From: Opitutaceae bacterium | Lineage (GTDB): Bacteria; Verrucomicrobiota; Verrucomicrobiia; Opitutales; Opitutaceae | Direction of reading: 5' to 3' | Assembly (NCBI GenBank): GCA_018667915.1 | Contig: JABIRI010000095.1 | Coordinates: 1 to 43,810 of the forward strand | DNA length: 43,810 bases | Shown here: positions 32,249 through 39,473 of the stretch, one piece after another | Layout: each line of letters starts with the position of its first letter | How positions within the stretch are numbered: the first letter of the stretch is position 1 | The notes under the pieces: generated by a model | What the model was told of the DNA's origin: nothing | Database searches by the model: none | What the model saw: the letters and a program-made list of their open reading frames with translations, nothing else | Position numbers and translations under genes: made by a program

Positions 32249-32338
32249 CATGGGGTCAGGGCGGGAAAAATTTATTACGCCGATGGCTTCATTAACTTTT
32301 TAACGACCTGACCCCATGGTTTTCTGATCTGACCCCGT
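32249..32338. repeat. REP-like inverted repeats of the GGGGTCAG type
   Basis: CATGGGGTCAGG at 32249-32260 is a perfect 12-bp inverted repeat of CCTGACCCCATG at 32307-32318. A third related site, GATCTGACCCCG, lies at 32327-32338. Motifs of the form GGGGTCAG...CTGACCCC flank REP-associated transposase genes and their non-coding derivatives in many bacteria. No transposase is present here, so this could be a non-autonomous remnant. The surrounding 32125-32385 has no gene; it also holds the 10-bp palindrome CGGGGCCCCG near 32186. Confidence 0.65.
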
Positions 32339-32385
32339 TTTTCACGGGCTTGCGTTTGGGGGATTGCTTCGTGAATTTGATCCTC

Positions 32386-32860
32386 TTGGTTCCGGGGCCA
32401 GATCGTCGCTCCGGGGTTCTTTGTATCCCAAGGCGCGGTTAATTGCCGCGCCCGATAAGATTAAACTCCCGGAGAGGAAAGTCCGGACACCATCGGGCAG
32501 GATGCCGTGCGAGCTTCACCGCAAGCACGGGCGGTCTGCGTTAAGGCAGGTCGACGGATAGTGTCACAGAGAATAAACCGCCCCGGACTTCGGTTCGAGG
32601 TAAGGGTGAAAAGGTGGGGTAAGAGCCCACCGCGCCGATTGTGAAGTCGGTGGCAGGATAAACCCCTTCCGGTGCAAGGCAAAATAGGCGACTGGCCGGC
32701 CCGGCCTTAAGTCGCGGGTATGTCGCACCCCGCCTACGCTCCGCTTTGGCGGAGCGACGGCGAGGCAGGCTCTCCTTGGAGGGCTTGAGATAAATGACGG
32801 TCGAAGTCCCGCATTCGCGGGATGGAACAAAATCCGGCTTATCGGTCCCGGGACCAAGAT
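32386..32860 (+). ncRNA. rnpB: RNase P RNA, bacterial class A
   Basis: This RNA is the catalytic component of RNase P, which trims tRNA 5' leaders. Universally conserved blocks are present: GAGGAAAGTCCGGAC near 32474, ACAGAGAATAAACCGCC near 32565, GGTAAGGGTGAAA near 32600, GTAAGAGCCCACCGC near 32618, and the 3' block AACAAAATCCGGCTTATCGG at 32826-32845. Helix P1 can be drawn between 32388-32399 and 32844-32855 with two G-U pairs, which fixes both ends to within a few bases. A T-run at 32860-32864 follows P1. The gene is about 475 bases, longer than usual (about 350-400), partly because of a palindromic insertion at 32731-32762. Confidence 0.95.
32731..32762. repeat. Palindromic element inside a peripheral part of the RNase P RNA gene
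   Basis: CGCTCCGC (32737-32744) and GCGGAGCG (32749-32756) form a perfect 8-bp stem with a TTTG loop. The outer segments CGCC and GGCG also pair, separated by a mismatch. It lies between the conserved GGGTA element and the P18-like hairpin at 32767-32786, where other class A RNAs are compact. It looks like the GC-rich intergenic palindromes common in Verrucomicrobiota. Confidence 0.65.
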
Positions 32861-32893
32861 TTTTCCGCCTCTTCCGAATGGGAAGAGCGGTGA

Positions 32894-34306
32894 TTACCAG
32901 CTCATGATTCCGGTATAGATTCCACGCTGGGTGGCACTCGTGAGTTCGGCCCATTGGCTCACACCGAAGGGATTGCCTCCGGTCATGCTGGCGAGCGCTT
33001 CATCGTAGTGAAATTCGCTCCCACCCGTAACTGTAATGGTGTCGGCGACGACGGCGCCGTAAATTTGTCCACTGGCGCCACCTCCGTTCATCGTCATGCT
33101 GGCGTTTGGAGCGTAGACCACCGCGCTCAGTTGGCCGTTTCCGCTGATGCTGACGTTTTGTGAACCGGCTGCCCCGGCGGCACGTGTGCTGTAAAACATG
33201 AATGCTTCCGGGTCGTTTGCGTTGGCAATCCCGCCACCTGCAATAGATACGTTCGCTTCGGTATACATTTCCAGCGACCCACCGGCTAAAACGTTGATGG
33301 AGGCATTACCCCCCACACTGACACCGGTTGTTCCGGCGGCAGCCGTGATGCGAATTACGACGTCCATTCCGGCCGCAATATCGAGTTTTTTGGAAGGAGC
33401 GCCACTCAAGGAAATACCTGATAAATTATAGTAGTAAGTTCCGTCAGCTGCGGGCAAATCTCCACCCCCTGGTAATACGGTGGCACTGTTGATGCCTCCT
33501 ATGGTGTATCCGGCGGTGGTGGGGGCGACGGCATCTTCAAAGTTGGTGGTGAAATCCGTGGTCACTTTGCTGTAGTCGACCGTGCCGGCGGACGTGCCAA
33601 ATGCGCCGACCAAACCATTCGGTCCGACGTCTAGTCCTGAATAATTCGAGGTGCCGATCGATACATTGCCATAGATGGAGGAGTTGCTGAGGCTGAAACT
33701 ATTGACCGCCACGGATGCACTGCCGGCGCTACCGTTGTCATTGCGATTAAATAGACCACCGCCGAGAGCCGCATTGTAGACACCGCTCCGGGAATCATAG
33801 CTGTCGACTACGGCATTGCCTCCACTAAACGTCAGCGTGTCTTCAGCTACGAGCCCGTTGGCGAAAAGGGAGCGCTGAAATAGGCTGACTACGATCCATT
33901 TCTCAATTACGGGACCGGTGACTGGAGTTATGGTCCCGCGAACGATGATCGTAGGGGCTGAGGCCAATGCATAATTTCTGACGTAAACGCGGGCGTAGCC
34001 GGTGGTGTTCGCGTCGTAGGTAAAGCCGGTAAATTTGCGCTGCGCATTGGCGCCGGAAGTGGTCCAGTTGGTCCACGCAGAGGCATCACCATCAACCGCT
34101 TTACTGATCGACCACATTGCCTGTTCGAGTCCGGACTCGGCCAAATTCATGGCCGCATTGGCATGAAAAGCCCGGTTGGAAATTTCCAGCGTAGTTTGGC
34201 CAAGTTTCAGGAAGGAAACTAAAGCGACTCCGATGGCCAGGGTCAGAATCATGGCGGTGAGCATCACCGAACCACGAATAGAAGAAGGGGAGGGGAGAGT
34301 TTTCAT
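32894..34306 (-). CDS. PilX-like pilus assembly protein with a C-terminal polymer-type (DUF7305-like) domain
   Basis: The 470-residue protein has one N-terminal membrane helix preceded by RGSVML and followed by NLAESGLEQAMW, as in PilX_N proteins of type IV pilus minor-pilin operons. The long remainder is Gly/Ser/Ala/Thr-rich with beta-strand periodicity. The C-terminal stretch around LSAVVYAPNASMTMNGGG and IYGAVVADTITVTGG matches the repetitive domain often fused to PilX-type proteins. It probably sits in a pilus-like or secretion-related envelope complex. Its start overlaps the PilW-like gene by 4 bases (ATGA), implying coupling. No clear terminator follows on the minus strand. Confidence 0.82.
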   Translation of the reverse strand: MKTLPSPSSIRGSVMLTAMILTLAIGVALVSFLKLGQTTLEISNRAFHANAAMNLAESGLEQAMWSISKAVDGDASAWTNWTTSGANAQRKFTGFTYDANTTGYARVYVRNYALASAPTIIVRGTITPVTGPVIEKWIVVSLFQRSLFANGLVAEDTLTFSGGNAVVDSYDSRSGVYNAALGGGLFNRNDNGSAGSASVAVNSFSLSNSSIYGNVSIGTSNYSGLDVGPNGLVGAFGTSAGTVDYSKVTTDFTTNFEDAVAPTTAGYTIGGINSATVLPGGGDLPAADGTYYYNLSGISLSGAPSKKLDIAAGMDVVIRITAAAGTTGVSVGGNASINVLAGGSLEMYTEANVSIAGGGIANANDPEAFMFYSTRAAGAAGSQNVSISGNGQLSAVVYAPNASMTMNGGGASGQIYGAVVADTITVTGGSEFHYDEALASMTGGNPFGVSQWAELTSATQRGIYTGIMSW

Positions 34307-34881
34307 GCGGTAACGCGTTTGTTGCGGAGAATGTAGCGGGCCGACAGCACGGTGTTGGTGGCGGTAACCGCCGTGACGGAGGTGCGGGCAGCCTCAATAT
34401 AGATCTGAATCTGTTTCGTGACACCGCTGGCAGAGTCTCTTTTGGCGGCCGTGGTGAGATCGCTGATATCAACGTCGGCTCCGGTGATTTTGTAACCGGA
34501 AAAGGTGAACGTCGTAATTCCTTCGAGTAACACGGCAGTCACGCCTCCCATGGTGCGAGAGAGTTCACCGGTCGCCGAATCGTATGCGTAGGTTATGTTG
34601 CTGGCTCCGACGGTCAGGGTAATACTGCTGGCTGAGTTCCACGCCAGATTGGAGGCTTGGCGGGAGTCTTGAGCAAAAAACTCCAATCCCCTTCGCGCCT
34701 GCGATTCCATTTCGGCATAATTTATGATATTCGCGCTGCTGCGGCCGAGGAAGAGAAACATCGATAAGACCGCCGCGAGAATCACCGTGGCCAGGGCGGA
34801 GCTTATCATGACTTCGACGAGCGTGAACCCGCCGTTTTGATTACGAGCGGGCAAGGGTGTAGTAATAGTCGTAGAGGCCAT
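34303..34881 (-). CDS. PilW-like prepilin-type protein
   Basis: The 192-residue protein has a prepilin leader, GGFTLVEVM, with cleavage expected between the glycine and phenylalanine and the conserved Glu at position 5 of the mature chain. About 25 hydrophobic residues follow. The globular part is small and Thr/Ser/Ala-rich with a few Tyr, as in PilW/GspJ minor pilins. These proteins prime assembly of a type IV pilus or type II secretion pseudopilus after prepilin peptidase processing. The gene overlaps the upstream PilV-like gene by 41 bases and the downstream PilX-like gene by 4, so all three are one operon. Confidence 0.85.
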   Translation of the reverse strand: MASTTITTPLPARNQNGGFTLVEVMISSALATVILAAVLSMFLFLGRSSANIINYAEMESQARRGLEFFAQDSRQASNLAWNSASSITLTVGASNITYAYDSATGELSRTMGGVTAVLLEGITTFTFSGYKITGADVDISDLTTAAKRDSASGVTKQIQIYIEAARTSVTAVTATNTVLSARYILRNKRVTA

Positions 34882-35308
34882 TTTTGGTGTAGTAGGTGGT
34901 GAAACTGCGGGAAAGGGAATGGCCGCTGGCGTTGGTCCATGTCACTTCCAGCACAATGACTTTCATTTCGCCGACTTTGCTGCCGACGTCGGAAACATCC
35001 CTCACGAGAGAGAATTTGGCTGCGATCGCGGCGTTGGAGGTAAAAACCGTATTGAGATTAACCTGCTGTCTGCCGGTGAGGGCATGGATACTCCCCCAGT
35101 CCATGAGGCGGATTCGCTCCATCTCGCTTTGCAGCACTTGGGAGGCCAGGGTCATGTTGCGGGCAACATCGATGGCGCGAAAGCCTCCCATCATGGTGAG
35201 AATCGAAGTGCTCAAAGCGAAAGCCATGATGAACGTGGCCATCACTACCTCAACGATGGTGAACCCTTTCTCTTTCTTACGGCGGGGCCGAAGGGGCGTT
35301 GAATTCAT
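34841..35308 (-). CDS. PilV/GspI-like prepilin-type protein
   Basis: The 155-residue protein has the prepilin leader RRKKEKGFTIVEVVM: a basic stretch, Gly-Phe cleavage site and Glu at position 5, then a hydrophobic helix of about 22 residues. The following SQVLQSEMERIRLMDW is typical of PilV/GspI pseudopilins. It is first of the three pseudopilin genes and is preceded at once by a palindrome, CCCTATAATAGGG. A response-regulator gene (now broken) lies 122 bases upstream in the same direction and may once have controlled the operon. Confidence 0.85.
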   Translation of the reverse strand: MNSTPLRPRRKKEKGFTIVEVVMATFIMAFALSTSILTMMGGFRAIDVARNMTLASQVLQSEMERIRLMDWGSIHALTGRQQVNLNTVFTSNAAIAAKFSLVRDVSDVGSKVGEMKVIVLEVTWTNASGHSLSRSFTTYYTKNGLYDYYYTLARS

Positions 35309-35310
35309 GC

Positions 35311-35323
35311 CCCTATAATAGGG
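35311..35323 (-). promoter_or_regulatory. Palindrome next to the PilV-like start codon
   Basis: CCCTAT-A-ATAGGG is a perfect 6-bp dyad that ends two bases before the ATG at 35306-35308 on the minus strand. Its right half read on the minus strand gives ATAGGGGC before ATG. It could be an operator, a start-codon-masking hairpin or a weak ribosome binding site. Confidence 0.4.
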
Positions 35324-35398
35324 AAGAAATCAATTCACCGTTAGGGGTGAACGGCCTAAATAATGGACCTAGTCCACGGGCAACGTTCGGACCTGTCG

Positions 35399-35420
35399 GG
35401 TAGGCCTTTATGGGCCTACC
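35399..35420. other. Hairpin downstream of the broken response-regulator gene
   Basis: GGTAGGCC (35399-35406) and GGCCTACC (35413-35420) form a perfect 8-bp stem with loop TTTATG. It lies 11 bases after the stop of the repaired response-regulator frame. No T-run is present on either strand, so termination is uncertain. Confidence 0.5.
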
Positions 35421-35430
35421 GTATTTAGAG

Positions 35431-36109
35431 TTACTCGTCTTGAGTAGACTGAATAAAGAGTGCAGCTGCCTGTGAACGGCGTCGCACCTTTAGTTTATCA
35501 AACACGTTGGCCAAATAATTTTAACCGTGTTGCTGCTCAAATTCAGCGTCACGCCGATCTCGTTGTTCGTGCGACCTTCGGCGACCAATTCCAACACTCG
35601 ATGCTCTTGGGGCGAAAGGGCACGGATTCCTTCGGCATGGGATGTAGCTCCTTCGTCGCCCCGCATCATACGCATCACATCGCCGGTGATATCGGTAGCC
35701 AAAATTGATTTCCCCGCCAGGCAGTCTTCGATGGATTGGATCAATGTCTCCGGTGCCAGCTCCTTTAAAAGATAGCCATGAGCCCCGGAAGTTATCGACT
35801 CATAGACAAATTTATCGGTACTGAATGCAGTCAACATGAGCACCCGAGAATTCGGAGAGGCGGCCAGAATATCGCGGCAGATCGTAAATCCATAGCCATC
35901 AGGCAGTCGAACATCCAACAGGACGAGGTCGGGGAGGGTTTCCGCGGTAGGCGCAAGGCCTCTGCCCCCGTGGTGGCTTCCCCGCAAATCTCTAAACGTG
36001 TCCCCGTATTGGATTGGGCCAATACGGTTCTGATGCCCTCGCGCATAAGCGTGCTGTCATCGACAATGAGAATGCGGGCGGTTTTAGGAACGGAAAGAGT
36101 CTGACTCAC
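35431..36109 (-). pseudogene. LuxR-type response regulator, interrupted by two frameshifts
   Basis: The N-terminal part reads ILIVDDSTLMREGIRTVLAQ (Asp17-Asp18 acidic pocket) and GEATTGAEA in one frame. After a shift near 35951-35965 the next frame continues LPDLVLLDVRLPDGYG with the phosphoacceptor aspartate, then the lysine in LLKELA and the helix-turn-helix start LSPQEHRVLELVAEGRTNNEIG. That frame stops early, but adding one A in the run at 35519-35522 restores VKNYLANVFDKLKVRRRSQAAALF to a stop at 35431. Repaired, it is a normal NarL/FixJ-class regulator of about 225 residues. Whether these are real mutations or base-calling errors cannot be told from the sequence. Confidence 0.85.
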
Positions 36110-36202
36110 TGAGATTTAGGTTAAAAAATACAAAACTGAGTAGGGAGTATTCCCCGGTATCTTGCGGGTTGTCAATTTCCCTCGGACGAGATTTCAATAG
36201 GG

Positions 36203-36208
36203 TATAAT
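36203..36208 (+). promoter_or_regulatory. Probable -10 box of rpsT
   Basis: TATAAT is a perfect -10 hexamer preceded by GG, located 91 bases upstream of the rpsT ATG. No good -35 box sits 16-18 bases upstream (CCTCGG); TTGTCA at 36169-36174 is too far. A 6-bp hairpin (GCTTTC-AGAC-GAAAGC, 36211-36226) lies just downstream, at the start of the leader. Confidence 0.5.
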
Positions 36209-36298
36209 CAGCTTTCAGACGAAAGCAGCCATCACTTCACCCTTGACTCTACCTCTTGGGTTTGAGTTTTTCGGCCCCTTTCCCTTTTTACAACCGTC

Positions 36299-36553
36299 AT
36301 GGCCAACACCTCCTCCGCTCTCAAAGCCGCTCGTCAAACCGAGCGCCGCACCATCCGCAACAAAGCGGAAAAAACCCGTCTCAAGACCCTCCGCAAGCAG
36401 TTTAATGCTGCGGTCGCCGCTGAGGACAAGGATGCCATCAAGACTGCTGGCCCTGCTCTCGCCTCCGCCATGGACCGTGCCACTAAGACCGGCGTGGTGC
36501 ACAAGAACGCTGCCGCTCGGACCAAGTCCACCGTCGCTCACGCGATGAACTAA
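36299..36553 (+). CDS. rpsT: 30S ribosomal protein S20
   Basis: The 84-residue basic protein begins MANTSSALKAARQTERRT and ends VHKNAAARTKSTVAHAMN, matching the length and helical Ala/Lys/Arg-rich pattern of bacterial S20. S20 binds 16S rRNA early in 30S assembly. The gene is monocistronic: it has its own probable promoter and a strong terminator 31 bases after the stop. Its ATG has no Shine-Dalgarno sequence (CAACCGTC precedes it), which is notable for a highly expressed gene. Confidence 0.97.
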   Translation: MANTSSALKAARQTERRTIRNKAEKTRLKTLRKQFNAAVAAEDKDAIKTAGPALASAMDRATKTGVVHKNAAARTKSTVAHAMN

Positions 36554-36583
36554 GCTCCTTTGGAGTTAGTTTTTCACTTTCAG

Positions 36584-36614
36584 CCCCGCTGATCTTCGGA
36601 TCCGCGGGGTTTTT
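36584..36614 (+). terminator. Rho-independent terminator of rpsT
   Basis: CCCCGCTGATC (36584-36594), a TTCG tetraloop and GATCCGCGGGG (36599-36609) form a long stem with one T-C mismatch, followed by TTTTTG and TTTT. Confidence 0.93.
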
Positions 36615-36656
36615 GTTTTGGCGGATGGCGCCGCGCAAGGTAGCTGAAAAGGGTCT

Positions 36657-39473
36657 TTGATTTCTGCTGACGCTTCATCTCCCCCATTGGCCATCCTATC
36701 TTGGCGGCAACCTTTGCCCGCTCAGGTGGCGGCGTGGTTGATTAAGCAGACCGGTTGGGATGGAATTGCCCCGCTTGATTTAAGCGATCGTTTGGTGGTG
36801 GTGCCGACCAGGCAATCGGGGCGGCGACTGCGCGAAGCGCTTGCCATCGCGGCCGAGGTCAAAGGCCAGGCGGTTTTCGCCCCGCTGGTGATCGTGCCGG
36901 AGGAGCTGCCCGCACTGGTGACCGAATTGCCCGAAACGGCTTCCCGCGATCAGGCTCTCGTGGCCTGGATTCGAGTGCTGTTGCAGTCTTCTCCGCGTGA
37001 TTACCGGACAGTTTTTCCCGTCGATCCTCCTCGGCGTGACGAGGCGTGGGCGCGCCGATTGGCGCAACGGTTTTGCCGGGTGCAGGCCGAACTTGCGTCC
37101 GGCGGATTAAGAATGGCCGACGGGCTCGGCGACGAGGACATGCCGGAGAGCGTCCGTTGGCAGGAACTCGCGGCATTGGAGCAGGCCTTCGATGCGGTGT
37201 TGGCTGAGCAGCAGGTTTGCGCGCCGGTGGCGGCTTATCGGAAAGGTCTCCAAGCGGTCCGGGTTCCAGCCGAGATACGGAGGGTGGTCATGGCGGGATG
37301 TCCCGATCCCAATGCAGTGGCCGTCCAGTGTCTGGCAAGTTTGGTGTCGCAAGTGAGCGTCGAAATTTTGGCCTATGGTCCTGACGGAGAAACGAGGGCA
37401 TTCGACCCATGGGGACGGCCACGGGTAGACTATTGGTCACACCGGGATCTCGCGCTGCCAGCGTTTGAGGAGCAGGTGCAGTTGGGCGCTGATCCCGCGC
37501 AACAAGCCAAGCTGGTGGCGGCGCGAGCCATGGCTGATCCCCGGCCGGAAGAATGGTTGGCTTTGGCGGTGGTGGATCCGGAAATCACCGCGCCGTTGAC
37601 GCGGGAATTGGAAGATCGCGGGCAGGCCGTCTTTCACCCGGAAGGCGATTCATGGCAGCGGGGGTCGTTGTATGGATTGCTTCAGGCGCTGGCGACATTG
37701 GTGGTTTCTTCCGACTGCCGCGCGATTGGCAATCTGTTACGGTGCCCGGCGGTGCTGGCCGCGTTGGCGGATGAAATTGGCGAGGGATTTTCCGGCGACA
37801 ATTTACTTCAACATTGGGATCGAGTGAGAGAAAAACACCTCGACCAGAAATTGCCGCAAGCGCTGGCGCACGCGGGCACATTCCCAATTTTGCAGCAGGC
37901 TCTTGCGATCGTGACGGGTTGGGTGGAAACTCTGCAACGCGGTGAATTTGAAGAGGTCGCTTTGACGCTGCCGGCGGCGATCATGGGTGAGCGTAAAATC
38001 GCGAGCGATGGACCCGTGGCGGATGCGGCGCGACGTTGGGTCGAGGTGGTGGCCCGCGTCTCCCGGGCGGTGGGATTGAAGCCGGATTTATCGCATCCCG
38101 AGCGGTGGCAATTGGCGTTGGATGGCTTCGGGGAGGGAGCTCGCTTTGGCTCTCGTCCGGCTGGCGCGATTGAGATCGGCGGTTGGCTTGAAGTGCTCTG
38201 GACCGATGCTCCGCGACTGGTGATTGCCGGAGCAAACGATGGTCGGTTGCCTGAGGCGGTGAGTGGTGATGCCTTCTTGCCCGAAGCCCTGCGTGAACAA
38301 CTTGGTTTAAAATCCAACGCCCAGCGTCTGGCGGCAGATGCTTATTTGATGGCGGCCGCCGTCGCGAGCCGGCCGGAGGCGGATGACGTGTTGATTTTGG
38401 TCGGTAAGACCGCGGCCTCCGGCGAACCCCTGCGGCCATCCCGAATCCTGATGGCGGGTGATGATGAGATCCTGCCGGCGAGAGTGAAACACCTCTTCCA
38501 GCCCTTGAGCACGGCGGTGGATAATCTGCCATGGCGCCGGGCATGGAAACTGCGCCCGCGCCGCGTTAAAATGAAGTCCTCGATTTCGGTCACCGGCCTG
38601 CGGGACTGGCTCGAATGTCCGTTTCGTTTTTATCTCAAACGTGGATTAAAGATGCAGGAGATAGCGCTCCCGAAGACCGAACTAGATGCGATGGATTTTG
38701 GCACCTTGATGCATGCGGTCTTAGAGGAAATGGGTCAGGATCCGGTGTTGCGGGACACTAAGGACGAGGCGGCATTGCGGGATGGAATGTTGAGTGTTTT
38801 TGAAAGCCGGATCCGGCGTGATTACGGGGAGGCGCCTTCGCTCCCCTTATTGATTCAATTTGAGTCGGCGCGGCAGCGATTGCGGCGGGCGGCGACGATC
38901 GAAATCGCCGAGCGAGAAGCGGGTTGGAAAACCGAACGCGTAGAGTGGTCGTTCGAAGTGCCGTTGGGGCCGCTCACGATCACCGGAAAGATCGATCGAA
39001 TCGATCGGCATGAAGATGGGCGGGTGCGGGTGATTGATTACAAAACATCGGATAAGGCGGCGGAACCCCTGGCGAAACACCTGGGTTCGGTGCGCGACGA
39101 GGATGAGGGGCGGCCGGATTGGCTGCGGGTAAATTATCTCGGTAAAGACAAGCGGTGGATAGATCTTCAATTACCGCTCTACCGGCTGGCTCTAGCGGAG
39201 GAATTTGGATCGGATTTGACCTGCGCTTATTTTAATTTGCCCAAAGCGGTGGGAGAGACGGGAATCTCGCAATGGCCAGATGACGCGGGCGATTTACAAG
39301 CGGCGGCCGAGGCCTGCGCGGCGGGCGTGGCGGAAGCGATTGGTACCGAGGATTTTTGGCCACCGGTAGAGCGTATTTCACGTTTTGATGAATCGTGGGC
39401 CAAGGTCTTTCATCACGGCATTACGGATAGTGTAGATGAATCATGGATACAACAGGAGGGACCTGATGAGTGA
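36657..39473 (+). CDS. addB: AddB-like subunit of the AddAB helicase-nuclease (PD-(D/E)XK nuclease)
   Basis: The 938-residue protein has a UvrD-like but ATP-site-less N-terminal region (no Walker A lysine after ILSWRQP) and a C-terminal RecB-type nuclease. In the nuclease, SVTGLRDWLECPFRFYLKRGL is followed by GTLMHAVLEE, then GKIDRIDRHEDGRVRVIDYKTS with the Asp-x(n)-Asp-Tyr-Lys catalytic core. With AddA it resects double-strand breaks for RecA loading and degrades linear DNA. The cysteine cluster that holds an iron-sulfur centre in Bacillus AddB is not complete: only the CPF cysteine is seen and the C-terminal CxxC group is absent. A TTG start at 36657 is preceded by AAAAGGG. It overlaps addA by 8 bases. 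Confidence 0.9.
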   Translation: MISADASSPPLAILSWRQPLPAQVAAWLIKQTGWDGIAPLDLSDRLVVVPTRQSGRRLREALAIAAEVKGQAVFAPLVIVPEELPALVTELPETASRDQALVAWIRVLLQSSPRDYRTVFPVDPPRRDEAWARRLAQRFCRVQAELASGGLRMADGLGDEDMPESVRWQELAALEQAFDAVLAEQQVCAPVAAYRKGLQAVRVPAEIRRVVMAGCPDPNAVAVQCLASLVSQVSVEILAYGPDGETRAFDPWGRPRVDYWSHRDLALPAFEEQVQLGADPAQQAKLVAARAMADPRPEEWLALAVVDPEITAPLTRELEDRGQAVFHPEGDSWQRGSLYGLLQALATLVVSSDCRAIGNLLRCPAVLAALADEIGEGFSGDNLLQHWDRVREKHLDQKLPQALAHAGTFPILQQALAIVTGWVETLQRGEFEEVALTLPAAIMGERKIASDGPVADAARRWVEVVARVSRAVGLKPDLSHPERWQLALDGFGEGARFGSRPAGAIEIGGWLEVLWTDAPRLVIAGANDGRLPEAVSGDAFLPEALREQLGLKSNAQRLAADAYLMAAAVASRPEADDVLILVGKTAASGEPLRPSRILMAGDDEILPARVKHLFQPLSTAVDNLPWRRAWKLRPRRVKMKSSISVTGLRDWLECPFRFYLKRGLKMQEIALPKTELDAMDFGTLMHAVLEEMGQDPVLRDTKDEAALRDGMLSVFESRIRRDYGEAPSLPLLIQFESARQRLRRAATIEIAEREAGWKTERVEWSFEVPLGPLTITGKIDRIDRHEDGRVRVIDYKTSDKAAEPLAKHLGSVRDEDEGRPDWLRVNYLGKDKRWIDLQLPLYRLALAEEFGSDLTCAYFNLPKAVGETGISQWPDDAGDLQAAAEACAAGVAEAIGTEDFWPPVERISRFDESWAKVFHHGITDSVDESWIQQEGPDE
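39454..39460 (+). promoter_or_regulatory. Strong Shine-Dalgarno sequence that fixes the addA start
   Basis: AGGAGGG lies 5 bases before the ATG at 39466, inside the end of addB. It supports this ATG over the earlier ATG at 39436. It is one of the very few clear ribosome binding sites in the window. Confidence 0.85.

Noticed and set aside
32869-32890. Hairpin CTCTTCC/GGAAGAG as a terminator for the pseudopilin operon
   Set aside because: On the minus strand the hairpin is followed by A residues, not T. The T-run at 32860-32864 belongs to the plus-strand rnpB.
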